A stretch of 13,660 nt of DNA from DATLTV01 sp035533375 (GCA_035533375.1 DATLTV010000064.1:1-13660), one strand, 5' to 3'. Positions 4,713-12,576 are shown, counted from the first letter of the stretch. A program made the numbers and translations. The notes: generated by a model not told the origin, from the letters alone.

Positions 4713-5927
4713 ATGCTAGGAAAAGGCCTCGAATCTTTAATACCTCCGCAAAAAGGACACGGCGACGGTGCGGCACAGGATCCGCAAAGTATCGTCTCCG
4801 GTTTTTCGCCCGCGGCACCCGCGGTTGCAGGTTCTGACTTTGGCCGCCTTGAACTTCCGGACCGGGAAGAGCCGCTCCTTTCCGCGCCATCCGAACCAAA
4901 ATTTCTCGACGACCTTCCGGCTCATTTTGCGCGACACGATCCCTCTTCGTCTTCTCAAGTTTCTCGCGGAAGTTTAGGAGTGCAAGCGACCATGTCTGCG
5001 GCAGCTCCTTTCGCTCCGAGGGATATTCCATTCGAACGACCGCCGCTCGCGAAGGCCGCCGCGAACACCGCGCCCGCGAAAGGCGGGCTCGTTTCCGGAG
5101 AAAAGAAAGCTTCGGACGAACACATCTATCACCTTGAAGTCGAGAAGATAAAGCCGAATTCGAGCCAGCCGCGCAGGCATTTTAACGATGCCGCGCTCCG
5201 CGAACTTGCGTATTCCATCCGCGAATTCGGCTTTCTCCAACCGCTCGTCGTCACGCGCGTAGGAACCGAGACGAGCGATGGCGTGGGCGTCGAATACCAG
5301 CTCATTGCCGGCGAGCGACGGCTCATGGCCGCGAAACTTCTCGGGCTTGCGCTTGTACCCGCAATCATACGGAACGTCAATCTCGAGCGCGAACGGCTTG
5401 AACTCGCCGTCATTGAAAATATCCAGCGCGAAGACCTGGATCCGATCGAAACCGCCCGCGCCTTCGCGCGATTACAGGACGAATTCCGCCTGACCCAGCG
5501 CGAAATTGCCGCGAAGCTCGGGAAATCCCGCGAGGTCGTGGCGAACAGCGTCCGGCTTTTAAGCCTGCCCACGTACATCCAGGTGGCGCTTGAAAAAGGG
5601 GAGATCACGGAAAGCCACGGTCGGCTCCTTCTCGCAATCGAAGATCCCGCCGCGCAGAAGAAACTGTTCGATGACATTGTTTTGCGCGGAATGACGACGC
5701 GCGATCTCCGTGCGCAGGTCGCGGCCGCGAAGCCGCGCAAATCCGCCGCTCCGATCGAACCAATCTCGCCGGAGCTTAAAATGATGGAAGATAAATTGAG
5801 CGCCGAGCTCGGCACGCCCGTGAAGATCGAAAAAAGCGCCGGAAACGGGAAAATCGTGATCACGTTTTTCTCGGAAGAAGAACTCGAGAGCATTGTGCAG
5901 AGGATAGGGAAGGAGGAATCTTTTTAG
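4713..5927 (+). CDS. parB: chromosome-partitioning protein ParB (Spo0J)
   Basis: This 404-residue CTP-dependent DNA clamp loads at parS and stimulates ParA. The first residues (LGKGLESLIPP) match the ParA-activating peptide of Spo0J proteins. An unusually long Pro/Ala/Ser-rich, probably disordered stretch covers about 11-135. The ParB N-domain follows, with the IxPNxxQPRxxF segment at 146-157 and the CTP-binding GERRLMAAK box at 200-208. Next come ENIQREDLDPIE at 235-246, the HTH LTQREIAAKLGKSREVV (260-276) and a C-terminal dimerisation domain. The ATG at 4713 has no Shine-Dalgarno sequence and abuts a repeat. A TTG at 4698 would add MSQRA and looks natural for the family, so the start is uncertain. 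The stop is followed by a long palindrome. Confidence 0.95.
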   Translation: MLGKGLESLIPPQKGHGDGAAQDPQSIVSGFSPAAPAVAGSDFGRLELPDREEPLLSAPSEPKFLDDLPAHFARHDPSSSSQVSRGSLGVQATMSAAAPFAPRDIPFERPPLAKAAANTAPAKGGLVSGEKKASDEHIYHLEVEKIKPNSSQPRRHFNDAALRELAYSIREFGFLQPLVVTRVGTETSDGVGVEYQLIAGERRLMAAKLLGLALVPAIIRNVNLERERLELAVIENIQREDLDPIETARAFARLQDEFRLTQREIAAKLGKSREVVANSVRLLSLPTYIQVALEKGEITESHGRLLLAIEDPAAQKKLFDDIVLRGMTTRDLRAQVAAAKPRKSAAPIEPISPELKMMEDKLSAELGTPVKIEKSAGNGKIVITFFSEEELESIVQRIGKEESF

Positions 5928-5936
5928 CCGACCTCG

Positions 5937-5978
5937 CTTTATCCCGGCTCCGTGCCGCGGCACGGAGCCGGGATAAAG
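5937..5978. repeat. 42-nt perfect palindrome after parB
   Basis: Bases 5937-5957 are the exact reverse complement of 5958-5978, with no spacer. There is no T run on either side, so it is not a standard terminator. The inner ends read ATCCCGG and CCGGGAT, which links it to the palindromic elements that follow at 6025-6179. Confidence 0.9.
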
Positions 5979-6024
5979 AATAAAAATCTAGATCCCGGCT
6001 TTTGCCCGGAAGACGATTGCGCCC

Positions 6025-6179
6025 GTCATCCCGGAGAATCGCCACAGCGGAATATTCGGGAATTATATCCCGTCTGTCATCCCGGAATCTCGCTCGTAGC
6101 GAGATGTCCGGGATCCATACATTAAAAAATAATTATATATCGTATAGATCCCGGATATCGCTCGCGATTCCGGGATGAC
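6025..6179. repeat. cluster of GTCATCCCGG...CCGGGATC palindromic elements
   Basis: Three related elements fill most of the parB-rel spacer. One at 6025-6068 starts GTCATCCCGG and has a diverged tail. One at 6076-6119 has an inner stem ATCTCGC/GCGAGAT and ends CCGGGATCCA. One at 6143-6179 is in the opposite orientation. The last two face each other across an AT-rich linker, like the paired REP units (BIMEs) of other bacteria. A degenerate copy may lie near 5991-6010. They separate two convergent genes and may end or protect both transcripts. Confidence 0.75.
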
Positions 6180-6196
6180 AAAAAGCTAAGCCCCGG

Positions 6197-7918
6197 CTAG
6201 ACAAGTTTATAGCTCACCTCCTTCACGCCCTTAATCTTTTTTATCTTCAGAATCAGTCTTTCTATTTTTTGTTTGTCGGTCGTGCCGATTTCCACGCGGT
6301 GCACGGGGAAACGGTTACTGGGCTGATTTTTTATCTCGAAGGCAAGTACGTTCACGTGCAAATTCGCGATCACGGTCGAGATGTTCTTCAGAAGTCCCAC
6401 GCGGTCTTCGGTCGCGATCTTCATCTCCGCTTTCACGGGTTTCGCGGCTTCTCTGCCCAGTTTGTTTTTTGCGCGCAGGGCGTACTTGATGTGGTCGCGG
6501 GCGAGCGCGCTTTTTACGAATTGCAGCCAATCTTCGGACGGTTTTTTCCCTTTCTGCGTGACGATCTCGACGAGATCGCCCGAGCGGAGTTCGCGGTCGA
6601 GCGGCACGAGTTCGTGGTTCACTCGAGCTCCCACGCAGGTGTTGCCGATCTCCGAATGTACGTGGTAGGCGAAATCGACCGGGGTCGAGCCGGCAGGCAG
6701 ATCGATCGCGTCGCCGTGCGGCGTAATCGCGAAAATGCGGTCCTTGAAGAAGTCGATCTTCATCGACTGCAGGAATTCCTCGGGGTTATCGTGAATCGCG
6801 TCGGGGGAGGCGTCACCGCGGTACCGCTCCATCCAGTTCCTGAGCTGCTGCACCCAGCGGATCTCCTCGGTCATTTTTTTCGCGGACATCGTTTCGCCTT
6901 TTTTCTTCTGCTCGTAAAGCCAATGCGCGGCGATGCCGTATTCGTTTTCTTCGTGCATGTCCTTCGTGCGGATTTGGAATTCCATAATTTTCTGTTCCGG
7001 GCCGATGACCGTCGTGTGCAGGCTCCGATAGCTGTTCGGTTTCGGCATTGCGATGTAGTCCTTGATTCTGCCCGGCATCGGCGGCCACTTTTCGTGGATG
7101 ATGCCGAGTACCGCGTAGCATTCGGGGATGCTTTGCACGATCACGCGCATGGCGACGAGGTCGTAGATTTTGCCGACGTTCATATCGTGCTGTAGAAGTT
7201 TTTTGTACAGACTCGCGTAGCGCTTCGCGCGGAAGTCGATCGTGATCGGGCGGATCGCGTGCGCCGCGAGAAGCGACTGGATCTCCGGCTTCACGACGGA
7301 TTCAAGATAATGGAGCCGGGCTTCGTATTGCTCTTTTGTCGCCGCAAGGAGCCACCGATATTCTTGTGGGTGGAGGAAGGGGAAGGCGAGATCTTGGAGT
7401 TCGCCCGAGAGGTTTTGCATGCCGAGCCGGTAGGCGAGCGGCGCGTAGATCTCATCCGTTTCCATCGCGATCCGTTTTTGTTTGACGGGAGGGAGCGCAC
7501 CGAGCGTCCGCATGTTATGGAGGCGGTCGGCGAGTTTGATGAAGACGACGCGCAGGTCTTCCGAAAGTGCAAGGATCATCTTACGGAGATTTTCCACTTT
7601 ACTTTCCGCGCCGCGGTATTTGATGCGGCCGAGTTTCGTCACGCCGTCCACGAGGAACGCCACTTCCTCGCCGAATTCTTTCTTGATCGTTTCGAGCGGA
7701 ACACCCGTATCCTCCACGGTGTCGTGTAAAAGCCCCGCGGCGACGGTCGCTTCGTCCAAATGCCACTCCGAGAGGATATTCGCCGTCGCGAGGACATGGT
7801 TGAAATACGGGTCGCCGCTCCGCCGCTTCTGGTGCCGGTGGGCGTTTTCGGAGAACGCGAACGCACGGGCGACCGCGCCGTCCGGCGCCTTCAGGATGAG
7901 TTCTTTTACGTTTGGCAT
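6197..7918 (-). CDS. rel: bifunctional (p)ppGpp synthetase/hydrolase, RelA/SpoT family
   Basis: This 573-residue enzyme makes and degrades the alarmone (p)ppGpp. The N-terminal HD hydrolase domain keeps its metal and active-site residues: His41, His65-Asp66 (LLHDTVED), and Asp131 in KLADRLHNMR. The synthetase domain (about 222-333) has RIKDYIAMPKPNSYRSLHTT and EFQIRTKDMHEENEYGIAAHW with Glu313. TGS covers about 394-455 and a C-terminal ACT domain about 499-573. Only about 43 residues join TGS to ACT, so the helical and zinc-finger/RIS regions of classical 700-740-residue Rel proteins are missing. Ribosome-dependent activation may therefore differ. The start is uncertain: ATG 7918 (MPNVKELI) fits the promoter, and ATG 7939 would add seven residues; neither has a Shine-Dalgarno sequence. 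The stop codon lies in a repeated 15-mer. It is divergent from qng1. Confidence 0.95.
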   Translation of the reverse strand: MPNVKELILKAPDGAVARAFAFSENAHRHQKRRSGDPYFNHVLATANILSEWHLDEATVAAGLLHDTVEDTGVPLETIKKEFGEEVAFLVDGVTKLGRIKYRGAESKVENLRKMILALSEDLRVVFIKLADRLHNMRTLGALPPVKQKRIAMETDEIYAPLAYRLGMQNLSGELQDLAFPFLHPQEYRWLLAATKEQYEARLHYLESVVKPEIQSLLAAHAIRPITIDFRAKRYASLYKKLLQHDMNVGKIYDLVAMRVIVQSIPECYAVLGIIHEKWPPMPGRIKDYIAMPKPNSYRSLHTTVIGPEQKIMEFQIRTKDMHEENEYGIAAHWLYEQKKKGETMSAKKMTEEIRWVQQLRNWMERYRGDASPDAIHDNPEEFLQSMKIDFFKDRIFAITPHGDAIDLPAGSTPVDFAYHVHSEIGNTCVGARVNHELVPLDRELRSGDLVEIVTQKGKKPSEDWLQFVKSALARDHIKYALRAKNKLGREAAKPVKAEMKIATEDRVGLLKNISTVIANLHVNVLAFEIKNQPSNRFPVHRVEIGTTDKQKIERLILKIKKIKGVKEVSYKLV

Positions 7919-7922
7919 ATGA

Positions 7923-7951
7923 TTGACAGTGGTTCTCATCCATCATATCGT
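7923..7951 (+). promoter_or_regulatory. promoter of the queuosine-salvage gene
   Basis: A perfect -35 TTGACA (7923-7928) and -10 TATCGT (7946-7951) are spaced by 17 nt. The start falls near 7958, giving a leader of about 35 nt that includes GGAGG. Its -35 box overlaps the start region of rel. Confidence 0.6.
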
Positions 7952-7970
7952 AATCTCAGCTTTTCCAAAA
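7942..7970 (-). promoter_or_regulatory. candidate rel promoter, overlapping the divergent one
   Basis: On the minus strand TATGAT (7942-7947) has TTTTGG (7965-7970) 17 nt upstream. The start would fall near 7935, inside the longer rel reading frame, which favours ATG 7918. The -10 boxes of the two divergent promoters overlap by two bases. Confidence 0.4.
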
Positions 7971-7992
7971 TGCGGTGAAGTCGGAGGTGGGC

Positions 7993-9051
7993 ATGAACCA
8001 CTATACGGAAGAAACGGCGCGAAATATCGAATTGGCGTATGCGAGCTTCCGTCACGTGAAGATCGACCATGAGCGGCTTGCCTGCGTCGCGCGGGAGCAC
8101 GCGCTCGGCGAATATCTTTTGCCTAAGTGCGACGATTACCGTGCGTATCCCGTTTCGAACAAAGCGTTTATTTCCCGCGAATTTTTCGCGGACGTTATCA
8201 ATTTCTGCTTCGACCACTCGAATCGCACGGGTGACGGAAGATTCTTCGCGTTTCGCGCGCGCACTGGCAGAGATATCCTTTCCGGATCTTATGCGATGGC
8301 ATCGCGATGGAACACGCTTTTCGGCGAGCGGCCGGTTACGACCGCTGCGTTGCGGCCGCTCATCGCGACTCGGTCGCGCTTCCAGAGGAATTTTCGCGGC
8401 GTGAACTCCATGCCGCTGCTCGGCGAACGCTTCAGGATGCTTCACGAAGCATGCGACGTGCTCGACCGAAAGTTCGGCGGCGATCCAGCGAATATCGTCG
8501 AGGAAGCGAATTACCGATCATTCGGCGTTCATGGAAGGATAGGGATGGTCGATCTCCTCATCGAATGCTTCCCGCACGCTTTCGGCGGCGATTGGTTTTA
8601 CGATATGCAGTATTTTACGCCGACGGAAAAGATGTTCTATTTTATGAAGCGTGCGCAGCTCTTTGCCCTCATGTATCACAATCGCGCCGTGGCCTCACAA
8701 GGCGGGCCCGATGCGCTTCGCCCGCTTGCCGATCCGGAAGACATCGGCCCCATCGCCGATTACATTTTGCCGAAGCGATACGTGGAGGACGGCGTACTCC
8801 TCTACGATGCGGAACTTTCGGACGCGATTACCCGGGCCTTGCCCATCGTCCGACATAGTCGGAAGGAAGTTGAGATCCGGCTCGCGTTCGTGAAGGCGCA
8901 CCTCGACGAACTTCGCATCATGAACGAGGAGCGGGCGAAGGCCGGTCTCGATCCGATTCACGTGGGCCATCTCGACTGGCATCGCTGGAGCCGCCGGACG
9001 GCCGGAGGCGCGCGCGTGAACCACCACCTCTGTTATACGACGGATTACTGA
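7993..9051 (+). CDS. qng1: queuosine 5'-phosphate N-glycosylase/hydrolase (Q salvage, DUF2419)
   Basis: This 352-residue protein matches the queuosine salvage family (Qng1; human C9orf64), which releases queuine from queuosine 5'-monophosphate for reuse in tRNA. Family signatures occur in order: FFADVINFCF (64-73), the SGSYAMASRWNTLF to MPLLGERFRML segment (97-150), LDRKFGGDPANIVEEAN (157-173), FYFMKRAQL (215-223), IADYILPKRY (254-263), KEVEIRLAF (291-299), LDWHRWS (327-333) and NHHLCYTTDY at the C-terminus. Asp256 of ADYILP and Asp328 of LDWHRW are the best candidates for base recognition or catalysis (inference). ATG 7993 was chosen over GTG 7975 because GGAGG lies 5 nt before it. It has its own promoter and terminator. 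No other queuosine gene is in the window, so the tRNA-guanine transglycosylase and any transporter must lie elsewhere. Confidence 0.87.
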   Translation: MNHYTEETARNIELAYASFRHVKIDHERLACVAREHALGEYLLPKCDDYRAYPVSNKAFISREFFADVINFCFDHSNRTGDGRFFAFRARTGRDILSGSYAMASRWNTLFGERPVTTAALRPLIATRSRFQRNFRGVNSMPLLGERFRMLHEACDVLDRKFGGDPANIVEEANYRSFGVHGRIGMVDLLIECFPHAFGGDWFYDMQYFTPTEKMFYFMKRAQLFALMYHNRAVASQGGPDALRPLADPEDIGPIADYILPKRYVEDGVLLYDAELSDAITRALPIVRHSRKEVEIRLAFVKAHLDELRIMNEERAKAGLDPIHVGHLDWHRWSRRTAGGARVNHHLCYTTDY

Positions 9052-9054
9052 ACC

Positions 9055-9086
9055 AAAAGCCGCTTCCGGAGAAGCGGCTTTTTATT
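9055..9086. terminator. terminator between convergent qng1 and topA
   Basis: A 12-bp stem AAAAGCCGCTTC/GAAGCGGCTTTT (9055-9066 with 9071-9082) and a 4-nt CGGA loop lie 3 nt after the qng1 stop. On + it is followed by a T-rich tail, and on - by four U residues in the stem end, so it can serve both genes. Confidence 0.88.
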
Positions 9087-9098
9087 TTGAGGCGGTTA

Positions 9099-11357
9099 TC
9101 ATACCACCAACTCCTTTTTCTTCGCCTTTTTCCCGCGCGGTTTTTTTTCCGGCACGACTCCGTTCTTTTTATCTTCCTCCCGTTTCCGCCATACGACGAG
9201 GGCTTCCCGGAGCTCGGCTTCCGATGCCGGCTTATTGTTCATGACGAACGTGCAATCGGGATAGCGCGTGCAGGCGTAGAAAGGCTTGCCGCGTCCGCGG
9301 GATTTTTTAAGGACGATATCTCCGGGCTTTTCGCGGCGGTCGGGGGAAGCGAGGCAGTTCGGACACTTGAATCCGGTTCTATCCCAGATCTTCGAGATGC
9401 CTTTGCATTTCGGGTAGTCCACGCATCCCAAAAAGAAGCCGAAGCGGCCGCGGCGGACCTTCATTTCTTTTTCGCAGATCGGGCAACGTTCACCTTTTGT
9501 TTTTTCCTCGAGCTCTTTTATTTTCGCCGCCTCTTCGGGCATGGGCATCGTGAACTTGTTCTCCGGATCGGGGCAGGCGAGGAATTTTCCATTTCTGCCG
9601 AATTTGATGAGCATGGGCTTGCCGCAGTGCGGGCATGGCGTCGACGAAATTTCCACATGCTTTTCCACCTCTTTCTCTTTTGTATTCAAGTTTTTTTTGA
9701 ACGGGCCGTAGAATTCCTTGATGACCGGCACCCACTCGGCTTTTCCTTCGGCGATCTCGTCCAGCTCTTCTTCGATATGCGCCGTGAACTGCAGGTCGAC
9801 GATTTCGGGGAAGTGTTCGACGAGGACTTTGTTCACGAGTACGCCGATTTCCGTCGGATGGTAGCGCTTCTCTATTTTTTCCACATAACCGCGCTCCTGG
9901 ATGGTTGATAAGGTCGGCGCGTAGGTCGAGGGCCGGCCGATGCCGTCGGCTTCGAGCGCTTTCACGAGCGTCGCGTCCGTGTAGCGCGCGGGCGGTTCCG
10001 TGAAATGCTGCAGCGGCACGAGCTTGCCAAGCGCGAGCTTCTCTCCCTTCTCGAGTGGCGGCAGCATGCCTTCTTCATCGCCGTTTTCCTCTTCGTCCCG
10101 CCCTTCGGTATACACCTTAATGAAACCGTCGAATTTCACGACCTGACCCGACGCGCGGAATACGAACGTCGCGCCCGCGCCGATCGTCGCCGTCGTTTGC
10201 TCGAGCAATGCCTGCTGCATTTGCGAAGCTATCGTGCGTTTCCAGATCAAATCATAGAGCCGCGACTGACCGCGGTCGCGGAAGCCTTCGTCGTCCGCCG
10301 CCTTCGTGAGATCCGTCGGCCGGATCGCTTCGTGCGCTTCCTGCGCACCTTTCGATTTATTGGCGTAAAATCGCGGCTCTTCGAGCGCGTAGTTCGCGCC
10401 AAAACGGTCGCGGATCACACTGCGTGCCTGAGCAACCGCCGATGCCGCGAGGTTCAGGCTGTCCGTCCGCATGTAAGTGATGAATCCCTGTTCGTAGAGT
10501 TGTTGGGCAATAACCATCGTCTGTTTCGCGGAAAATCCAAAACGCCGCGCGGCTTCCTGCTGGAGCGTTGAAGTAGTGAAGGGCGGCGCGGGCGTCCTCG
10601 TTGTGTCGCGTTTCGCGAGATCGGCCACTATGTATTCGGTGCCTTTGAGCCCCGCGAGGATTTGTTGCGCCTCGGCTTCGCTCTTCACATCCATTTTGCC
10701 GACGGTTTTTCCGCCCATCGAATACAGCCGCGCGGTGAACGATTGTTTGCCCTTCAACTTTGAAAGTTCGGCTTCAATTGACCAATATTCTTCCCGATTG
10801 AATTTCTTTATTTCCTCCTCGCGCTCGACGACAAGTCGCACCGTGACCGACTGCACGCGGCCGGCGGAAAGCCCGTAGCGGATCTTCCGCCAGAGAAAAG
10901 GGGAAAGCTCATAGCCCACGAGCCGGTCCAAAACCCGGCGCGCCTGCTGGGCGTCCACGAGGTGCATATCGATCGAACGGGGATTTTTGAGCGCCGCGAA
11001 GATCGCATCCTTCGTGATTTCATGGAAGACGATCCGCTCCACTTCGTTTTTAGGGCGGCTCTTCAGATCGAGTGCCTCTTCGAGGTGCCAGGCAATCGCT
11101 TCACCTTCGCGGTCTTCGTCGGTCGCGAGAATGATCTTCGCCGCACTCTCCGCGTGCTTCTTGAGGTTCGCGACGCGTTCCTCGGCTTTCTTCGGGATCA
11201 CGTAGGTCGGCGCGAAGCCGTGCTTCACGTCGATGCCGATCTTGCTTTTCGGAAGGTCGCGAAGATGGCCGTAGGAAGATTCCACGACGTATTCTTTGCC
11301 AAGAAACTTTGAAATTGTTTTCGCCTTTGTCGGCGATTCAACGATGATTAGGTTCAT
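9099..11357 (-). CDS. topA: DNA topoisomerase I (type IA)
   Basis: This 752-residue enzyme relaxes negative supercoils by single-strand passage. The N-terminal Toprim domain shows IIVESPTKAKTI (4-15) and the acidic triad segment ATDEDREGEAIAWH (78-91). The catalytic tyrosine is Tyr295 in GFITYMRTDS, preceded by PFTTSTLQQEAARRFGFS. The DGIGRPSTYA segment of type IA enzymes is near 471-480. Three C-terminal zinc-ribbon repeats follow: 575-602, 625-651 and 665-702. The second and third have four cysteines; the first has only Cys575, Cys578 and Cys595, with DPENKF where a fourth cysteine is expected. A lysine-rich tail ends the protein. The start ATG lacks a Shine-Dalgarno sequence and follows a repeat-filled spacer. 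The gene is downstream of dprA on the same strand. Confidence 0.97.
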   Translation of the reverse strand: MNLIIVESPTKAKTISKFLGKEYVVESSYGHLRDLPKSKIGIDVKHGFAPTYVIPKKAEERVANLKKHAESAAKIILATDEDREGEAIAWHLEEALDLKSRPKNEVERIVFHEITKDAIFAALKNPRSIDMHLVDAQQARRVLDRLVGYELSPFLWRKIRYGLSAGRVQSVTVRLVVEREEEIKKFNREEYWSIEAELSKLKGKQSFTARLYSMGGKTVGKMDVKSEAEAQQILAGLKGTEYIVADLAKRDTTRTPAPPFTTSTLQQEAARRFGFSAKQTMVIAQQLYEQGFITYMRTDSLNLAASAVAQARSVIRDRFGANYALEEPRFYANKSKGAQEAHEAIRPTDLTKAADDEGFRDRGQSRLYDLIWKRTIASQMQQALLEQTTATIGAGATFVFRASGQVVKFDGFIKVYTEGRDEEENGDEEGMLPPLEKGEKLALGKLVPLQHFTEPPARYTDATLVKALEADGIGRPSTYAPTLSTIQERGYVEKIEKRYHPTEIGVLVNKVLVEHFPEIVDLQFTAHIEEELDEIAEGKAEWVPVIKEFYGPFKKNLNTKEKEVEKHVEISSTPCPHCGKPMLIKFGRNGKFLACPDPENKFTMPMPEEAAKIKELEEKTKGERCPICEKEMKVRRGRFGFFLGCVDYPKCKGISKIWDRTGFKCPNCLASPDRREKPGDIVLKKSRGRGKPFYACTRYPDCTFVMNNKPASEAELREALVVWRKREEDKKNGVVPEKKPRGKKAKKKELVV

Positions 11358-11362
11358 GTTGT

Positions 11363-11500
11363 ATAAGCTCTAGGCTCGTAAGCGCTCGAAATCACGCAAT
11401 GGATTTCTCGCGTAAGTTCACTCAACAATGGACTGACTTACGAGCTTAGAGCTTACGAGCTTAGAGCTTATGAGCGTAGAGCTTACGAGCGTAGAGCTAC
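11363..11500. repeat. AGCTTACGAGCT-family spacer with 15-nt tandem array
   Basis: Four tandem units of 15 nt run from 11435 to 11494 (AGCTTACGAGCTTAG, with T or C at one site and T or G at another), then AGCTAC up to the dprA stop codon. Single variants in the other orientation (CTCGTAAGC, CGTAAGTT) lie closer to topA. This is the same word family as at 12-47 and 4606-4712. It fills the spacer between dprA and topA and contains no convincing terminator. Confidence 0.85.
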
Positions 11501-12576
11501 TAAGTTATTGTATACCCTCTTTCGTTTTCTTCGATCAAATGCTTCAAAAGAAGAAAGGCGACAGCTTGGTTTGCGACTCGGGGTTCAAGTCTAGTCATCT
11601 CGATCAGTTTGTCAATGTCCGCGGGGCGCGCAATGCTCCTCAGCGCAGATAGAATAAGCTTTTCTTCGGGAGAGGCGAGCGACGCTTCGCGGCGCGCCGT
11701 TTCCTTTTCGCCCATGCCATATGCCTCGAGAATTTCCCGCGGATCTGTCACGAGCGCCGCCCCTTGACGGATCAACTGGTTGGAGCCTTTGTAGTTCGGA
11801 TGGAGGATCGGGCCGGGGATCACGAACACGTCGCGATTTTCTTCGAGCGCGAAGCGCGCGGTGGCCAAAGATCCCGATCGCTCGGGCGCTTCAATGACGA
11901 GCGTGCCTTGTGCGAGGCCGGCAATGATGCGGTTTCGTTCGAGGAATCGGTGAGGAAGCGCGGGCATGCCCGGCGGATATTCGGAGATGACGGCGCCGCC
12001 GCGGGCGATTATCTGTTCACCGAGATACCTGTTCGATTTTGGGTAGAAATCGTCGAGCCCGTGGGCAAGGACGGCAATGGTAGTGCCGTTTTCTCCCGGT
12101 CCGGCTACGTTGGGATCGCGGAGAGCGCCATTCGCTTCGAGGCATCCCGCATGCGCCGCCGCGTCGATTCCGAACGCGAGGCCGCTTACTATAATAAAGC
12201 CGGCGCCGGCGATCTCTTTTGCGAATTTCCCCGCAAGCCCGCGGCCTTCGGGCGTCGCCTTCCTTGTCCCCACGATTGCGAGCGCGAGCGCCGCGGGAGC
12301 GGGGAGCGCCCCTTTTATATAAATGCCGAATGGCGATTCGAAGGTCTCGCGGAGGAGCGGCGGGTAGTCCTCCGATTCCCGCAAGATAAGCCGCAGTCCC
12401 GTTCGCCCGACGCTGTCCCAATCCGCCGCGGGCGGTTCCGCGCCGCCGCCTTGTCCGCGCCAGGCGGCTTCCCATGTGCCGAAGCCGCGCTTTACGCGGG
12501 CAATCGCCCGGTAATCGGACCCGAGGAGAAGGTTCAGTGAGTGATAATAGCGCGTTTCCGTTTCGATCATCGGCAT
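11500..12576 (-). CDS. dprA: DNA processing protein DprA (Smf)
   Basis: This 358-residue protein binds incoming single-stranded DNA and loads RecA during natural transformation. The Rossmann-type core has IVGTRKATPEG (101-111), SGLAFGIDAAAH (131-142), FLERNRIIAGLA (211-222), IEAPERSGSLATA (228-240) and GSNQLIRQGA (264-273). An N-terminal helical region covers about 1-80, and a C-terminal winged-helix domain about 303-358. Residues 150-165 (ALRDPNVAGPGENGTT) look like a small insertion before the conserved AVLAHGLD strand. Start is ATG 12576, or ATG 12570 two codons later; neither has a clear Shine-Dalgarno sequence. The last codon touches a tandem repeat array. It is divergent from a type IV pilus-like gene, which suits a competence role. 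Confidence 0.95.
   Translation of the reverse strand: MPMIETETRYYHSLNLLLGSDYRAIARVKRGFGTWEAAWRGQGGGAEPPAADWDSVGRTGLRLILRESEDYPPLLRETFESPFGIYIKGALPAPAALALAIVGTRKATPEGRGLAGKFAKEIAGAGFIIVSGLAFGIDAAAHAGCLEANGALRDPNVAGPGENGTTIAVLAHGLDDFYPKSNRYLGEQIIARGGAVISEYPPGMPALPHRFLERNRIIAGLAQGTLVIEAPERSGSLATARFALEENRDVFVIPGPILHPNYKGSNQLIRQGAALVTDPREILEAYGMGEKETARREASLASPEEKLILSALRSIARPADIDKLIEMTRLEPRVANQAVAFLLLKHLIEENERGYTIT

Noticed and set aside
5937..5978. Palindrome considered as a hairpin-telomere (telomere resolvase) site or parB terminator
   Set aside because: No resolvase gene or linear end is visible, and neither strand has a U-run. The shared ATCCCGG ends fit a repeat family better.
6269..7195. 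308-codon plus-strand open frame opposite rel
   Set aside because: Shadow of rel, whose HD, synthetase, TGS and ACT domains are all present on the minus strand.
11435..11494. 15-nt tandem units considered as a CRISPR array or iterons
   Set aside because: Units are directly adjacent with no spacers, so not CRISPR. No replication initiator or DnaA boxes are nearby, so iterons are unsupported.
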